DNA of 64,000 nucleotides from Streptomyces sp. NBC_01264 (GTDB lineage: Bacteria > Actinomycetota > Actinomycetes > Streptomycetales > Streptomycetaceae), in assembly GCF_026340675.1 (NCBI RefSeq), contig NZ_JAPEOX010000001.1, forward strand, positions 4,092,001 through 4,156,000. The letters are read 5' to 3'. Made by a program: the position numbers and the translations under genes. Numbering within the stretch: position 1 is the stretch's first letter; every line of letters starts with the position of its first letter. Below are positions 1 through 8,732 of this stretch, in pieces. The notes under the pieces are model-generated. The model worked only from the letters and a program-made list of their open reading frames with translations, was not told the origin of the DNA and ran no database searches.

Positions 1-835
1 CGAACAGCCCCCGCGCCGCCGCCCCCGCGTCAAACGCCTCCAGCCGAGCCTGCGCATCCGGCAGCGCATCCGCCATCGCCTCCAGCAGCACCCGCCCCAG
101 CAACATCGGCGCGCACGCCGTGTCGAAGGCCAGGCCCGTGCCGACGGGCGCCGGGATCAGCAGGTCGGAGTGGCGGGCCACCGGCGCGAAGGCCGAATCG
201 GCGACCGTGACCACGGTCAGCCCGGCCCCCCGCGCGTGCTCCAGAGCCTCCGCGACCTCCTTCGGATGGCGCGGCAGCGCAAAGCACAGCAGGGCCGAGG
301 CCCCCGCCCCCGCCGCCGCGTCGAGCCGGTCGGCGAGCATCGAGCCGCCCTCGTCGAGGAGCCGTACGTCCGGATGGACCTTCGCGGCGAAGTACGCGAA
401 CCCGCGCGCCTGCGAGGACGCCGCGCGCAGCCCCAGGACGGGCAGCGGGCTCGACCCGGCCAGCAGCCGGCCCGCCTCGCGCACCGGCTCCGGATCGGCG
501 AGCATCGCGGAGAGCTGCCGCAGGTTCTCGATCTCGCCCTGAACGGCCTGCTGGTACTCGTTGTACGCGTCCTCCTCCCCGCCGCCAGCCCGCTCGGCGG
601 GGGCCACTTCCCGCAGGTGCCGACGCAGCGCGGGATAGCCGTCGAAGCCCAGCGCCACCGCGAACCGGGTCACCGACGGCTGGCTCACCCCGGCCAGCTC
701 GGCGAGCTCCACGCTCGACAGGAACGGCACCTCGGCCGCCCCGCGCACCATGCAGTGCGCGATGCGCCGCTGCGTGGGCGTCAGCCGGTGCCCCTCGAAC
801 AGCTTCTGCAGCCGGGCCGCAGGGCTCTCGTTCAT
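1..835 (-). CDS. MurR/RpiR-family transcriptional regulator (3' end outside window)
   Basis: The frame is open from an ATG at 835 to the left edge, so the C-terminus is missing (about 278 residues present). Residues 1-77 form an N-terminal helix-turn-helix of the RpiR type, with the recognition stretch ELAGVSQPSVTRFAVALGF. Residues about 115-260 form a SIS-like sugar-phosphate-binding domain. A GGAGGGG ribosome site lies 6 bases before the ATG. Family members repress or activate sugar or amino-sugar catabolic genes in response to phosphosugars. The ligand cannot be read here. The gene is divergent from the MFS transporter at 1065, so that transporter may be a target, but this is inference. 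Family assignment is firm, role is not. Confidence 0.88.
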   Translation of the reverse strand, partial: MNESPAARLQKLFEGHRLTPTQRRIAHCMVRGAAEVPFLSSVELAELAGVSQPSVTRFAVALGFDGYPALRRHLREVAPAERAGGGEEDAYNEYQQAVQGEIENLRQLSAMLADPEPVREAGRLLAGSSPLPVLGLRAASSQARGFAYFAAKVHPDVRLLDEGGSMLADRLDAAAGAGASALLCFALPRHPKEVAEALEHARGAGLTVVTVADSAFAPVARHSDLLIPAPVGTGLAFDTACAPMLLGRVLLEAMADALPDAQARLEAFDAGAAARGLF

Positions 836-878
836 CCCGTTCCCCTCCGTCCGACGAGATATTCAGTCACCGAGCACT

Positions 879-896
879 CTGCATGCGGCTATGCAG
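879..896. promoter_or_regulatory. 6-6-6 inverted repeat, possible operator of the RpiR gene
   Basis: CTGCAT and ATGCAG flank six bases (GCGGCT), 44 bases upstream of the regulator start. The dyad sits where its promoter should be. It superficially resembles Streptomyces ARG boxes (ATGCA half-sites), but it could equally be the RpiR autoregulatory site. Confidence 0.35.
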
Positions 897-985
897 GACG
901 GCAAGCCGATCCCGCGATCCGAGACCTTCCGAAACCCACCGGAAGCCGTCTCGAACCCCTCATCAATTCGCTTGACCGGTCCGCC

Positions 986-1012
986 GCCGGCGCTTGATCC
1001 TCAAGGGCCGGC
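986..1012. repeat. Imperfect hairpin with the Streptomyces intergenic motif CCGGCGCTTGA
   Basis: Arms 986-997 and 1001-1012 match at 11 of 12 positions around the loop TCC. The motif CCGGCGCTTGAGG at 50070-50082 shares the core CCGGCGCTTGA, so this looks like a dispersed intergenic element rather than a gene-specific terminator. It lies 52 bases before the MFS start. Confidence 0.4.
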
Positions 1013-1064
1013 CACCGGGATCCGACCGGCCAACCTCCCACCGACTTCAAGTGAATCGGCCCCC

Positions 1065-2327
1065 ATGGTGTCTTCGTCCGTTTCCGCCACGCCCCGGCCC
1101 GGAACCCGCCTGTGGACCAGGAACTTCGGCCTGTTCTTCACCGCCCGCATCGTGTCGATGCTGGGCGACATGATGATGCCGGTCGCCCTGGCCGTCGCCA
1201 TGATCTCGCTCGGCTACGGGGTGAGCGGCATCGGGTACGCGCTGGGCGCCTGGATGGGGTCCTTCGCCCTCTTCATCGTGTTCGGCGGGGTGATCGCCGA
1301 CCGCTTCCACCCCCTGCCGCAGATGATCGGCGCCGACGCGGTCCGCTGCGTGGCGCAGGGCTCCTTCGCCGTCTACCTCTGGCTCGGCCACCCCACCCTG
1401 TGGTTCGTCATCGGCGGATCGGTCCTCGGTGGCATCGCGACCGCGATGTTCCAGCCGGGCACCTCCAGCCTCGTCCCCCAGGTCTCCACCGCCCCCACCC
1501 AGGCCAACGGGGTGCTGCGGGTGAGTCAGGGGATGGCCACGATGGCCGGGCCGGCGCTCGCCGGTGTCCTCGTCGCCGCCACCTCCACGGCCTGGGTGTT
1601 CGTGATCGACGCCGCCACCTTCGCCATCAGCGGGGTCTGCCTGCTCGCGCTGCGCCTCCCCCGCTTCGCACCCGACCACTCGCAGTCCATGCTCACGAAC
1701 CTGCGCGAGGGCTGGCACGAGTTCCGCTCCCGGTCCTGGCTGTGGGCGGTGATCCTGATCTGGTGGGTGCTCGGGGTCTTCGTCTGGGGCCCGCTCACCC
1801 CGCTCGGCGCGGCCTCGATCATCGCCGAGCACGGCAAGGCCGCCTTCGGCTACGCGGAGGGCGCCTTCGGGGCCGGCTGCGTCCTGGGCGGCCTCGTCGC
1901 GCTCCGGGTCCGCCCGGCCCGCCCGCTGCTCGGCGGCGGCGTCGCGATGTTCCTGTTCCCGATGATGCCGCTGGCCGCGGCCCTGGTACCGGCCCTGCCG
2001 CTGCTCATGCTCGGCTACGCGATCAGTGGCGTGGGCTGGGCGTTCTGGGGCGTCCAGTGGTCCACCACGATGCAGACCCAGATCCCCGAGGACCGGCTCA
2101 ACCGGGTGACCGCGTACGAGGTGGGCGGTTCGATCCTCGCCATCCCCCTCGGCCAGGTCCTCTCGGGCCCGGCGAGCGCCCTCTTCGGCGTCCGCCCGCT
2201 CCTGATGACGGGCGCCGCGATCGGCCTCGGCTGCGCCTTGGCCCTCCTCCTCGTCCGCCCCGTCCGCGGGCTCGTACGGCGCGATACGGGGGCTAGCCCC
2301 AGTGCCGTCGAGGACGGCGTTTCCTAG
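1065..2327 (+). CDS. MFS transporter, 12-TM drug-efflux type
   Basis: 420 residues from ATG 1065. The ATG was chosen because the longer reading frame has no membrane character before it. Hydrophobic segments alternate across the whole protein in the two six-helix bundles of the major facilitator superfamily. A motif-A-like loop (FGGVIADRF) follows helix 2, which is typical of proton-driven exporters. There is no clear Shine-Dalgarno sequence; the 14 bases before the start are pyrimidine-rich. It is divergent from an RpiR-type regulator and followed 9 bases later by a small membrane protein, so the two plus-strand genes are probably co-transcribed. The substrate cannot be inferred. Confidence 0.85.
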   Translation: MVSSSVSATPRPGTRLWTRNFGLFFTARIVSMLGDMMMPVALAVAMISLGYGVSGIGYALGAWMGSFALFIVFGGVIADRFHPLPQMIGADAVRCVAQGSFAVYLWLGHPTLWFVIGGSVLGGIATAMFQPGTSSLVPQVSTAPTQANGVLRVSQGMATMAGPALAGVLVAATSTAWVFVIDAATFAISGVCLLALRLPRFAPDHSQSMLTNLREGWHEFRSRSWLWAVILIWWVLGVFVWGPLTPLGAASIIAEHGKAAFGYAEGAFGAGCVLGGLVALRVRPARPLLGGGVAMFLFPMMPLAAALVPALPLLMLGYAISGVGWAFWGVQWSTTMQTQIPEDRLNRVTAYEVGGSILAIPLGQVLSGPASALFGVRPLLMTGAAIGLGCALALLLVRPVRGLVRRDTGASPSAVEDGVS

Positions 2328-2336
2328 GGTGGCGGG

Positions 2337-2720
2337 ATGGAGTCCCAAGAGCTGAAGAAGGAATTCGCCGCCACGCTGGACGCCCGGCGGGAGCTGGGGG
2401 CGGAGTACGAGGCCGCGCTGGTGGACTCGTTCGTGGAGAAGGTCGACACGCAGGTCCGCCGGCGCCTCGCGGAGGAGCGGCTCTCCGCCGCCCGCGGCAC
2501 CCGGACCGGCTCCGACTCCCCGGACGGCAACTTCGGCGAGCGCTTCGGCTTCGCGATCATCACCCTGGTGCTGGCGATCCCGCTCTCCGCGATCGGCGCC
2601 GCACAGGCCCGTCTCAGCGGCCTGATCGTGGTCTGGCTCGGCATCCTGGGCGTCAACTACGTCCACGCGGCGAAGTTCTTCCGCCACCGAGGCGAGCGCG
2701 GTACCGATCAGCTGAGCTGA
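2337..2720 (+). CDS. Small membrane protein of unknown function
   Basis: 127 residues. The N-terminal half (1-60) is charged and helical and could form a coiled coil (MESQELKKEFAATLDARREL). The C-terminal half carries two predicted membrane helices at about residues 66-83 and 87-104, with a short basic tail. A GGTGGCGGG purine stretch directly precedes the ATG. It starts 9 bases after the MFS gene, suggesting one transcript. The arrangement (cytosolic helical arm plus two helices) recurs in actinobacterial proteins of unknown role. I do not recognise a named family. Confidence 0.75.
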   Translation: MESQELKKEFAATLDARRELGAEYEAALVDSFVEKVDTQVRRRLAEERLSAARGTRTGSDSPDGNFGERFGFAIITLVLAIPLSAIGAAQARLSGLIVVWLGILGVNYVHAAKFFRHRGERGTDQLS

Positions 2721-2754
2721 CGGCCGGGCGGGGGGCGGCAGGGCCGACGGGGCG

Positions 2755-2778
2755 CCCGCGCACATGTTTATGCGCGGG
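2755..2778 (+). terminator. Hairpin after the MFS/membrane-protein pair
   Basis: CCCGCGCA (2755-2762) pairs perfectly with TGCGCGGG (2771-2778) around an AT-rich 8-base loop, 35 bases past the stop codon. No T-run follows, as is usual in Streptomyces. Confidence 0.5.
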
Positions 2779-3057
2779 GACCGCCGCACCCCGGTTTCCC
2801 GGGGGCGGGACGACGGCGGTCCCCGCGCAGGACACGGGCCGGGTCAGGGCCGTCCGCGCGTCCGTGGCGTCCAACGCGGTCCGGGAGCCGCTCCGGAGGT
2901 GCGCCGACGCCGTTCGTGGTGCCGGCCGGGTCCCGGTCTCCCGGGCTTCCCTGCCGACAACCACCACTGTGCCGGAGTCGTGTTAAGCCGGTGCTGCCGT
3001 CACGTGTCGGGCCCGTACCGTTTGCGCGTCGCCCGCGCGCGGACCCGTACACCTACT
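2779..3057. other. Non-coding spacer between convergent genes
   Basis: GC-rich sequence without a convincing reading frame. The short frames here have atypical composition and no homology that I recognise. It separates the 2337 gene from the oppositely oriented cystathionine beta-synthase. Apart from the bordering hairpin and the palindrome at 3058 I see nothing in it. Confidence 0.6.
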
Positions 3058-3093
3058 CGTGCGCGTACCGGTACGCGTACCGGTACGCGCACG
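3058..3093. repeat. Perfect 36-bp palindrome built from GTACCGGTACGC units
   Basis: The left half (3058-3075, CGTGCGCGTACCGGTACG) is the exact reverse complement of the right half (3076-3093), with no spacer. It lies 21 bases after the stop codon of the minus-strand cystathionine beta-synthase, so it may act as that gene's terminator. The missing loop and the internal repetition of CGTACCGGTACG are unusual for a terminator and also suit a protein-binding site or an extrudable cruciform. Confidence 0.85.
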
Positions 3094-3113
3094 CGAACGC
3101 CGACCCCTGCGGG

Positions 3114-4502
3114 CTACTTGGCGCCCTTGGCCAGGAACGCCAGCAGGTCCTGACGGCTCACCACACCGGTCGGCTTGCCCTCGACCAGCACGATCGCCGC
3201 GTCGGCCTCGCCGAGCACCGCCATCAGCTCGGAGACCGGCTCGCCCGAGCCGACCTGCGGCAGCGGCGCGCTCATGTGCTTCTCCAGCGGGTCACCGAGG
3301 GACGCGCCGCCCGCGAACAGGGCCGCCAGCAGCTCCTTCTCGACCACGGAGCCGATGACCTCGGCCGCCATCACGTCGGGGTGGCCGGCGCCCGGCTTGA
3401 CGATCGGCATCTGCGAGACGCCGTACTCGCGCAGCACCTCGATGGCCTCCCCGACGGTCTCCTCGGGGTGCATGTGGACCAGCGAGGGGATGCCGCCCGC
3501 CTTGTCCGCGAGCACGTCGCGGATGCGGGCGGAGGGGCCCGCGTCCTCGAGGAAGCCGTGTCCGGCCATCCACTCGTCGTTGAAGATCTTGCTGATGTAG
3601 CCGCGCCCGCTGTCCGGGAGCAGGACGACGACCACGTCGTCCGGGCCGAGGCCCTCGGCCGCCTTCAGCGCGGCGACGACCGCCATGCCGCAGGAGCCGC
3701 CGACCAGCAGGCCCTCCTCCTTCGCGAGGCGGCGGGTCATCTGGAAGGAGTCCTTGTCGGACACCGCGATGATCTCGTCGGCCACCTCCGCGTCGTAGGC
3801 GGTCGGCCAGAAGTCCTCGCCGACGCCCTCGACGAGGTACGGACGGCCGGAGCCTCCGGAGTAGACCGAGCCCTCGGGGTCCGCGCCGATGACCTTCACG
3901 CGGCCGTCGGAGGCCTCCTTGAGGTAGCGCCCGGTGCCCGAGATCGTGCCGCCCGTGCCGACGCCCGCGACGAAGTGGGTGATCTTCCCGTCCGTCTGCT
4001 CCCAGAGCTCGGGGCCGGTGGTCTCGTAGTGCGAGCGCGGGTTGTTCGGGTTGCTGTACTGGTCGGGCTTCCAGGCTCCCGGGGTCTCGCGCACGAGGCG
4101 GTCGGACACGTTGTAGTACGAGTCCGGGTGCTCGGGGTCGACGGCGGTCGGGCAGACCACGACCTCGGCGCCGTACGCGCGCATGACGTTGATCTTGTCA
4201 GTCGAGACCTTGTCGGGGCAGACGAAGATGCACTTGTAGCCCTTCTGCTGGGCCACGATGGCGAGTCCTACACCCGTGTTGCCGCTCGTGGGCTCCACGA
4301 TGGTGCCGCCGGGCTTGAGTGCTCCGCTCTGTTCGGCGGCCTCGATCATCCTGACGGCGATCCGGTCCTTCGCGGATCCGCCGGGGTTGAAGTACTCGAC
4401 CTTGGCAAGGACGGTGGCCTGCAGGCCTTCGGTCACACGGTTGAGCTTCACCAGCGGGGTGTTGCCGACGAGGCTGATCATCGAGTCGTGGAATTGCACC
4501 AT
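3114..4502 (-). CDS. Cystathionine beta-synthase (PLP enzyme with CBS domains)
   Basis: About 462 residues. Residues 1-315 are a fold-type II PLP enzyme of the cysteine synthase/cystathionine synthase group. GGSAKDR carries the Schiff-base lysine (Lys45) and SGNTG (73-77) is the substrate loop. Residues about 330-460 are a pair of CBS domains, which separate it from plain O-acetylserine sulfhydrylases. It condenses serine (or an activated serine) with homocysteine in reverse transsulfuration. Two starts compete: ATG 4502, and GTG 4499, whose distance from the GGAG box (4506-4509) is better (6 bases). The GTG gives the family-typical MQFHDSM. It is divergent from the SGNH esterase. The regulatory ligand of the CBS domains is not evident. 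Confidence 0.92.
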   Translation of the reverse strand: MVQFHDSMISLVGNTPLVKLNRVTEGLQATVLAKVEYFNPGGSAKDRIAVRMIEAAEQSGALKPGGTIVEPTSGNTGVGLAIVAQQKGYKCIFVCPDKVSTDKINVMRAYGAEVVVCPTAVDPEHPDSYYNVSDRLVRETPGAWKPDQYSNPNNPRSHYETTGPELWEQTDGKITHFVAGVGTGGTISGTGRYLKEASDGRVKVIGADPEGSVYSGGSGRPYLVEGVGEDFWPTAYDAEVADEIIAVSDKDSFQMTRRLAKEEGLLVGGSCGMAVVAALKAAEGLGPDDVVVVLLPDSGRGYISKIFNDEWMAGHGFLEDAGPSARIRDVLADKAGGIPSLVHMHPEETVGEAIEVLREYGVSQMPIVKPGAGHPDVMAAEVIGSVVEKELLAALFAGGASLGDPLEKHMSAPLPQVGSGEPVSELMAVLGEADAAIVLVEGKPTGVVSRQDLLAFLAKGAK

Positions 4503-4666
4503 GTTCTCCAAGGAGGGGACTCCACGGGTTCTCCGGGAGGCACCGCCAGACTATGCGGAAAGGGATTGACCGACCGTCCGTACGGGGCAGGAAGGTCAAC
4601 AGGACGGCAGGGTCGAGCAGGCACGGCGCAGGGATCCGGCCAAGGACCGAGAAGGTGGCTTGAAGG

Positions 4667-5770
4667 GTGTCCAGGGCGAGGACGGCCCGCCGCATCGCGG
4701 CGGGGGCGGCGTACGGCGGTGGCGGGCTCGGGCTCGTCGGGGCCGCCGCGGTCGGGCTGGTGGTCGCGGAAATGCAGTTCGCGAAACGGACGGTCGGCAC
4801 CGGCCTCCCGGATCCGCCGCGCGCGGACGGGCTGTACGGGAGCGAGTTCGGCGGACCCGAGCTGAGTCCGGGCCCGCTGCGGTTCGGCGTGCTGGGCGAT
4901 TCCACGGCCGCCGGGCTGGGGGTGCGGCGGGCCCGGCAGACTCCGGGCGCCCTGCTGGCCTCGGGGCTGGCGGCGGTGGCCGAGCGGCCGGTCGAGCTGC
5001 GCAACGTCGCCCTTTCGGGCGCCATGTCGGACGACCTGGACCGCCAGACGGGTCTCCTGCTGGACGGCGACGCCCCGCCCCCCGACGTGTGCGTGATCAT
5101 GATCGGCGCCAATGACGTGACCCGCCGGATGCCGCCCACCCAGTCGGTGCGGCTGCTGACCGCGGCCGTACGCCGGCTGCGGCTCGCGGGCTCCGAGGTG
5201 GTGGTGGGCACCTGCCCGGACCTCGGCACCATCGAGCCGGTCTACCAGCCGCTGCGGTGGCTGGCCCGCCGGGTCTCGCGCCAGCTCGCGGCCGCCCAGA
5301 CGATCGGGGTGCTCGCGCTGGGCGCCCGTACCGTCTCGATCGGCGACCTGATGGGGACGGAGTTCGCGGCGAACCCCCGCGAAATGTTCGGACCGGACTC
5401 CTACCACCCGTCGGCCGAGGGGTACGCGACCGCGGCGATGGCCATACTGCCCACCCTGTGCGCGGCCCTCGGCGTCTGGCCCGAGTCGGACCGGCTGGAC
5501 GTCTCGCGCAACGAGGACATGCTCCCGCTGGCCAAGGCCGCCTCGGCGGCGGCGGGCCAGGCCGGCACGGAGGTGACCGGGGCCCGCGGCGCGTGGGCGC
5601 TGCTCAAGTACCGGCGCAGGCGCCGGGTGCCGGGCGAGGACCTCACGGGACAGGCGGAGCAGACTGGAGGAGCGGCGCCGAACGGCGCGGCGACCGGTGC
5701 GGGGAACGGCGGGGCGACCGGCCCGGCGGGATCGCCCAGAGCGACCGGAGTCACATCGCAAGGGCAGTGA
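4667..5770 (+). CDS. SGNH/GDSL-type esterase, membrane-anchored
   Basis: 367 residues from GTG 4667. A basic start is followed by one hydrophobic helix (about residues 9-36), so it is likely tethered to or exported across the membrane. The catalytic blocks are in order: block I FGVLGDSTAAGLG (nucleophile Ser79), block III IGANDV, and block V DSYHPSAEGYA (Asp/His). Family members hydrolyse lipid or acyl esters and the substrate here is open. The last 60 residues are Gly/Ala/Thr-rich and basic, with no domain. It is divergent from cystathionine beta-synthase and 67 bases upstream of the thiolase, so the two may share a transcript. Confidence 0.85.
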   Translation: MSRARTARRIAAGAAYGGGGLGLVGAAAVGLVVAEMQFAKRTVGTGLPDPPRADGLYGSEFGGPELSPGPLRFGVLGDSTAAGLGVRRARQTPGALLASGLAAVAERPVELRNVALSGAMSDDLDRQTGLLLDGDAPPPDVCVIMIGANDVTRRMPPTQSVRLLTAAVRRLRLAGSEVVVGTCPDLGTIEPVYQPLRWLARRVSRQLAAAQTIGVLALGARTVSIGDLMGTEFAANPREMFGPDSYHPSAEGYATAAMAILPTLCAALGVWPESDRLDVSRNEDMLPLAKAASAAAGQAGTEVTGARGAWALLKYRRRRRVPGEDLTGQAEQTGGAAPNGAATGAGNGGATGPAGSPRATGVTSQGQ

Positions 5771-5837
5771 CCTCGACGGTACGGGGCGGTAACTTCGCAT
5801 GCGGTCCCGGTACGACACCACTTCCCTTGGAGCCCCG

Positions 5838-7058
5838 ATGCCCGAAGCCGTCATCGTTTCCACCGCCCGTTCGCCGATCGGGCGCGCTTTCAAGGGATCC
5901 CTCAAGGACGTCCGCCCGGACGACCTGACCGCCACGGTCATCCAGGCCGCCCTCGCCAAGGTCCCCGGGCTGGACCCGCGCGAGATCGACGACCTGATGC
6001 TGGGCTGCGGTCTGCCGGGCGGCGAGCAGGGCCACAACCTCGGCCGGATCGTCGCGGTGCAGATGGGCATGGACCACCTGCCCGCGACCACGATCACCCG
6101 CTACTGCGCCTCCTCGCTGCAGACCTCCCGGATGGCGCTGCACGCCATCAAGGCGGGCGAGGGCGACGTCTTCATCTCCGCGGGCGTCGAGATGGTCTCC
6201 CGGTCCGTGAACGGCTCCTCCGACGGCATCCCGGGCACCCACAACCCGCTCTTCGCCGAGTCCGAGGCCCGCACCAAGGAGGTCGCCGAGTCCACCGGGT
6301 CCTCCTGGCACGACCCGCGCGAGGACGGCCGCACCCCCGACGCGTACATCGGGATGGGGCAGACCGCGGAGAACCTGGCCCGGCTCAAGGGCGTGACCCG
6401 CGCCGACATGGACGAGTTCGGCGTGCGCTCGCAGAACCTGGCCGAGGAAGCCATCAAGAACGGCTTCTGGGCCCGCGAGATCACCCCGGTCACCACCCCG
6501 GACGGCACCGTCGTCTCCCAGGACGACGGCCCGCGCGCCGGGGTCACCCTGGAGGCCGTCCAGGGGCTCAAGCCGGTCTTCCGCCCCGACGGCCTGATCA
6601 CGGCCGGCAACTGCTGCCCGCTGAACGACGGCGCCGCCGCGCTGGTCGTCATGAGCGACACCAAGGCGCGCGAGCTGGGCCTGACCCCGCTGGCCCGGAT
6701 CGTCTCCACCGGCGTCACCGGCCTCTCCCCCGAGATCATGGGCCTGGGCCCGGTCGAGGCCTCCAAGCAGGCACTGAAGCGGGCGGGCCTGACCGTCGGC
6801 GACATCGACCTGTTCGAGATCAACGAGGCCTTCGCGGCCCAGGTGATCCCCTCCTACCGGGACCTGGAGATCCCGCTGGAGAAGCTGAACGTCAACGGCG
6901 GGGCCATCGCCATCGGTCACCCGTTCGGGATGACCGGCGCGCGCATCACCGGCACGCTGATCAACAGCCTGCAGTTCCACGACAAGCAGTTCGGACTCGA
7001 AACCATGTGCGTCGGCGGCGGTCAGGGCATGGCCATGATCATCGAGCGTCTCAGCTAG
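5838..7058 (+). CDS. Acetyl-CoA acetyltransferase (thiolase)
   Basis: 406 residues from ATG 5838, chosen for the GGAG box 6 bases upstream and the family-typical start MPEAVIVSTARSPIG. The thiolase catalytic set is complete: acyl-enzyme Cys90 in RYCASSLQT, the GHPFGMTGAR histidine, and the C-terminal CVGGGQGMA cysteine. It interconverts two acetyl-CoA and acetoacetyl-CoA, or shortens 3-ketoacyl-CoA in beta-oxidation; sequence alone does not settle which. Length is normal. It ends in a strong hairpin at 7105. Confidence 0.93.
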   Translation: MPEAVIVSTARSPIGRAFKGSLKDVRPDDLTATVIQAALAKVPGLDPREIDDLMLGCGLPGGEQGHNLGRIVAVQMGMDHLPATTITRYCASSLQTSRMALHAIKAGEGDVFISAGVEMVSRSVNGSSDGIPGTHNPLFAESEARTKEVAESTGSSWHDPREDGRTPDAYIGMGQTAENLARLKGVTRADMDEFGVRSQNLAEEAIKNGFWAREITPVTTPDGTVVSQDDGPRAGVTLEAVQGLKPVFRPDGLITAGNCCPLNDGAAALVVMSDTKARELGLTPLARIVSTGVTGLSPEIMGLGPVEASKQALKRAGLTVGDIDLFEINEAFAAQVIPSYRDLEIPLEKLNVNGGAIAIGHPFGMTGARITGTLINSLQFHDKQFGLETMCVGGGQGMAMIIERLS

Positions 7059-7104
7059 TCCGCCGCGAGCGGGGCCGTCGGGATCAAGAGCCGAGGTCAG
7101 ACGC

Positions 7105-7131
7105 CGCAAGGGATCCGCTTGATCCCTTGCG
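7105..7131 (+). terminator. Thiolase terminator
   Basis: CGCAAGGGATC (7105-7115) pairs perfectly with GATCCCTTGCG (7121-7131) around the five-base loop CGCTT, 46 bases after the thiolase stop. Confidence 0.85.
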
Positions 7132-7177
7132 CCGTACTGACACCGAATCTAATCCTGTCGCGGCCATTCTGTGACCA

Positions 7178-7238
7178 AATGTCCCCCAGGATGTGACCTT
7201 AGTCCTGGGGGATCATTGTTTTCCCAGGTCAGACCTGG
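7178..7238. promoter_or_regulatory. Clustered dyads and direct repeats upstream of 7363
   Basis: A long hairpin has arms 7178-7191 and 7203-7217, with the core TCCCCCAGGA paired to TCCTGGGGGA and extended by AATG/CATT across one bulged T. It is followed by CCAGGT-CAG-ACCTGG (7224-7238). TTCCCAGGTCAG occurs at 7221-7232 and again at 7301-7312, exactly 80 bases apart, and GTGACC occurs twice around the first arm. The set fills the promoter region of the 7363 gene, well past the thiolase terminator, and looks like a multi-site regulatory region. Confidence 0.5.
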
Positions 7239-7362
7239 TTCGGGTGGGGCTCCTGGGACGAAAGACCTGTCCAATTCATGACGTAATGCACTGCAAGCCA
7301 TTCCCAGGTCAGGACAAGCTGATGTAGGAAGTCGGGGGATCGAATCAATCAGGAGTTAGTCA

Positions 7363-8187
7363 GTGAGCGCCATGTCTCTTGCCCTACTGCTGACCACGGC
7401 CGCTGCCACGGCCGTCGGCGCTGCTGCGCTGCACGCCGTCCACGGCCTGCGCAAGCAGGTCACCGCACTGCGCGGTGAGCTGACGGTTTCGCACCCCCGT
7501 GGCGGCGCCGCCACCGTTCCGCACGCCCGCAGCGCCGTGGAGTCCCCCGCCGCCGAGATACGAGCCGCCGTGGCCGAGGCCCTCGCCGAGGAGCGCGAGC
7601 GCGAGCTCGCCGAGGCGCGTGCCTTCTGGGCCGCTCAGGAGGCGCGTGACGCCGCCGACGCCCCCTCGCTGCTGGGCGGCCTGTCCGGCCTCGGCGAGGA
7701 GAGCCCCGTCTTCCTGCCCCGGCAGGCGGACATGGTCGGCCTGGAGCCGCTGCTGGGCGACGACGCCGAGGACTACCAGGGGTACCCGGAGGACTCGGCC
7801 GAGCTGGCCGCAGCCCGCCGGCGCCACCCCTCGCACCCGGACTTCGTCCCCGTGCAGGCCTCGCACCCCGGCGCCGACCACGAGCGCACGGTCAACCGCC
7901 TGGAGGAGCTCGCGGAGGCCCGTACGGCCCTCGCGGACGTCCGCCCCGGCCCGCTGGGCACCCTGGACGTGTACGTCTTCACCGACGGCACCACGCTCTG
8001 CATGACCCCGGGACACCGGGAGACCGCCGAGCGGCTCGCCGACGCCCTGCGCTCGGGCAGCGCACCGGTCCTGCTGGGCGGCTCGGGCATCTCCGGCGCC
8101 TACGCCCTGACCTTCTCCTGCGGAGACTCCGAGGACCCGGACAGCAACGTCTACATCCTCGCCGACCGCGTCATCGCATCGCTCTGA
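7363..8187 (+). CDS. Membrane-anchored protein of unknown function
   Basis: 274 residues from GTG 7363, with AGGAG 7 bases upstream. One N-terminal hydrophobic segment (residues about 4-24) acts as signal or anchor. It is followed by an acidic, Ala/Glu-rich helical region (about 60-90) and a globular C-terminal part (about 190-274) containing TLDVYVFTDGTTLCMTPGH and a Gly-rich turn. It has no motif that I can assign. The repeat-rich region upstream suggests specific regulation. The two copies of AGCACCCTGATTCA (8187-8200, 8205-8218) straddle the gap to the convergent gene. Confidence 0.75.
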   Translation: MSAMSLALLLTTAAATAVGAAALHAVHGLRKQVTALRGELTVSHPRGGAATVPHARSAVESPAAEIRAAVAEALAEERERELAEARAFWAAQEARDAADAPSLLGGLSGLGEESPVFLPRQADMVGLEPLLGDDAEDYQGYPEDSAELAAARRRHPSHPDFVPVQASHPGADHERTVNRLEELAEARTALADVRPGPLGTLDVYVFTDGTTLCMTPGHRETAERLADALRSGSAPVLLGGSGISGAYALTFSCGDSEDPDSNVYILADRVIASL

Positions 8188-8215
8188 GCACCCTGATTCA
8201 GCACAGCACCCTGAT

Positions 8216-8626
8216 TCACCGCAGCGCCCTGGCTTCCGCCTGATCGACCAGCCGAACGGCCTCGTCCAGCACCTCGGACGGGGCCTTCGCCGCGTCCGGG
8301 CCGGGCGCACTCCCGGGCGCACTCCCGGGGCCGCCCACGGCGCCGTGCAGGGCCTCGGCGAGGTCCAGTCCGGCCACGGCCAGCTGGTCCCCGACGACGA
8401 AGATGCCGGCGTCGGGCATCGTCCGCGCCGGAGCCGCCCCCGCGCCGTCCCCGGCGGCCGTACCGTCTGCGGCCGCCGCCTCCAGCCGCTGCGCGCGCAG
8501 CGAGAGCTCCCGGGCCAGGTCCAGCGCCACCTCGGCGGCGCCCTGCTGGAGCCTGCTCTGCGGCGCGGCCCGCAGCCGGTCGGCGAAACGTTCCACGGCG
8601 GCGGTCAAGGGTGAGGTATCGAGCAC
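8216..8626 (-). CDS. Small helical protein of unknown function
   Basis: 136 residues from GTG 8626 (AAGG 8 bases upstream). A longer in-frame GTG at 8683 lacks a ribosome site. The product is Ala/Leu-rich and strongly helical, with segments such as LTAAVERFADRL, a flexible Gly/Ala/Pro section and a helical C-terminus (EVLDEAVRLVDQAEARALR). There is no signal peptide or membrane helix. It is convergent with the 7363 gene and divergent from the DUF4287 gene. No function is assigned. Codon use fits a real gene. Confidence 0.6.
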   Translation of the reverse strand: MLDTSPLTAAVERFADRLRAAPQSRLQQGAAEVALDLARELSLRAQRLEAAAADGTAAGDGAGAAPARTMPDAGIFVVGDQLAVAGLDLAEALHGAVGGPGSAPGSAPGPDAAKAPSEVLDEAVRLVDQAEARALR

Positions 8627-8732
8627 CCGGCCGACCTTACGCGCCGCCCCGGCGCCATTGCCAACGGCCGAACTCTCCGGCACGGTGGCGTGAAGAGAAC
8701 AGCACAGCACGGCGAAACCCCCGGAGGCGCCC

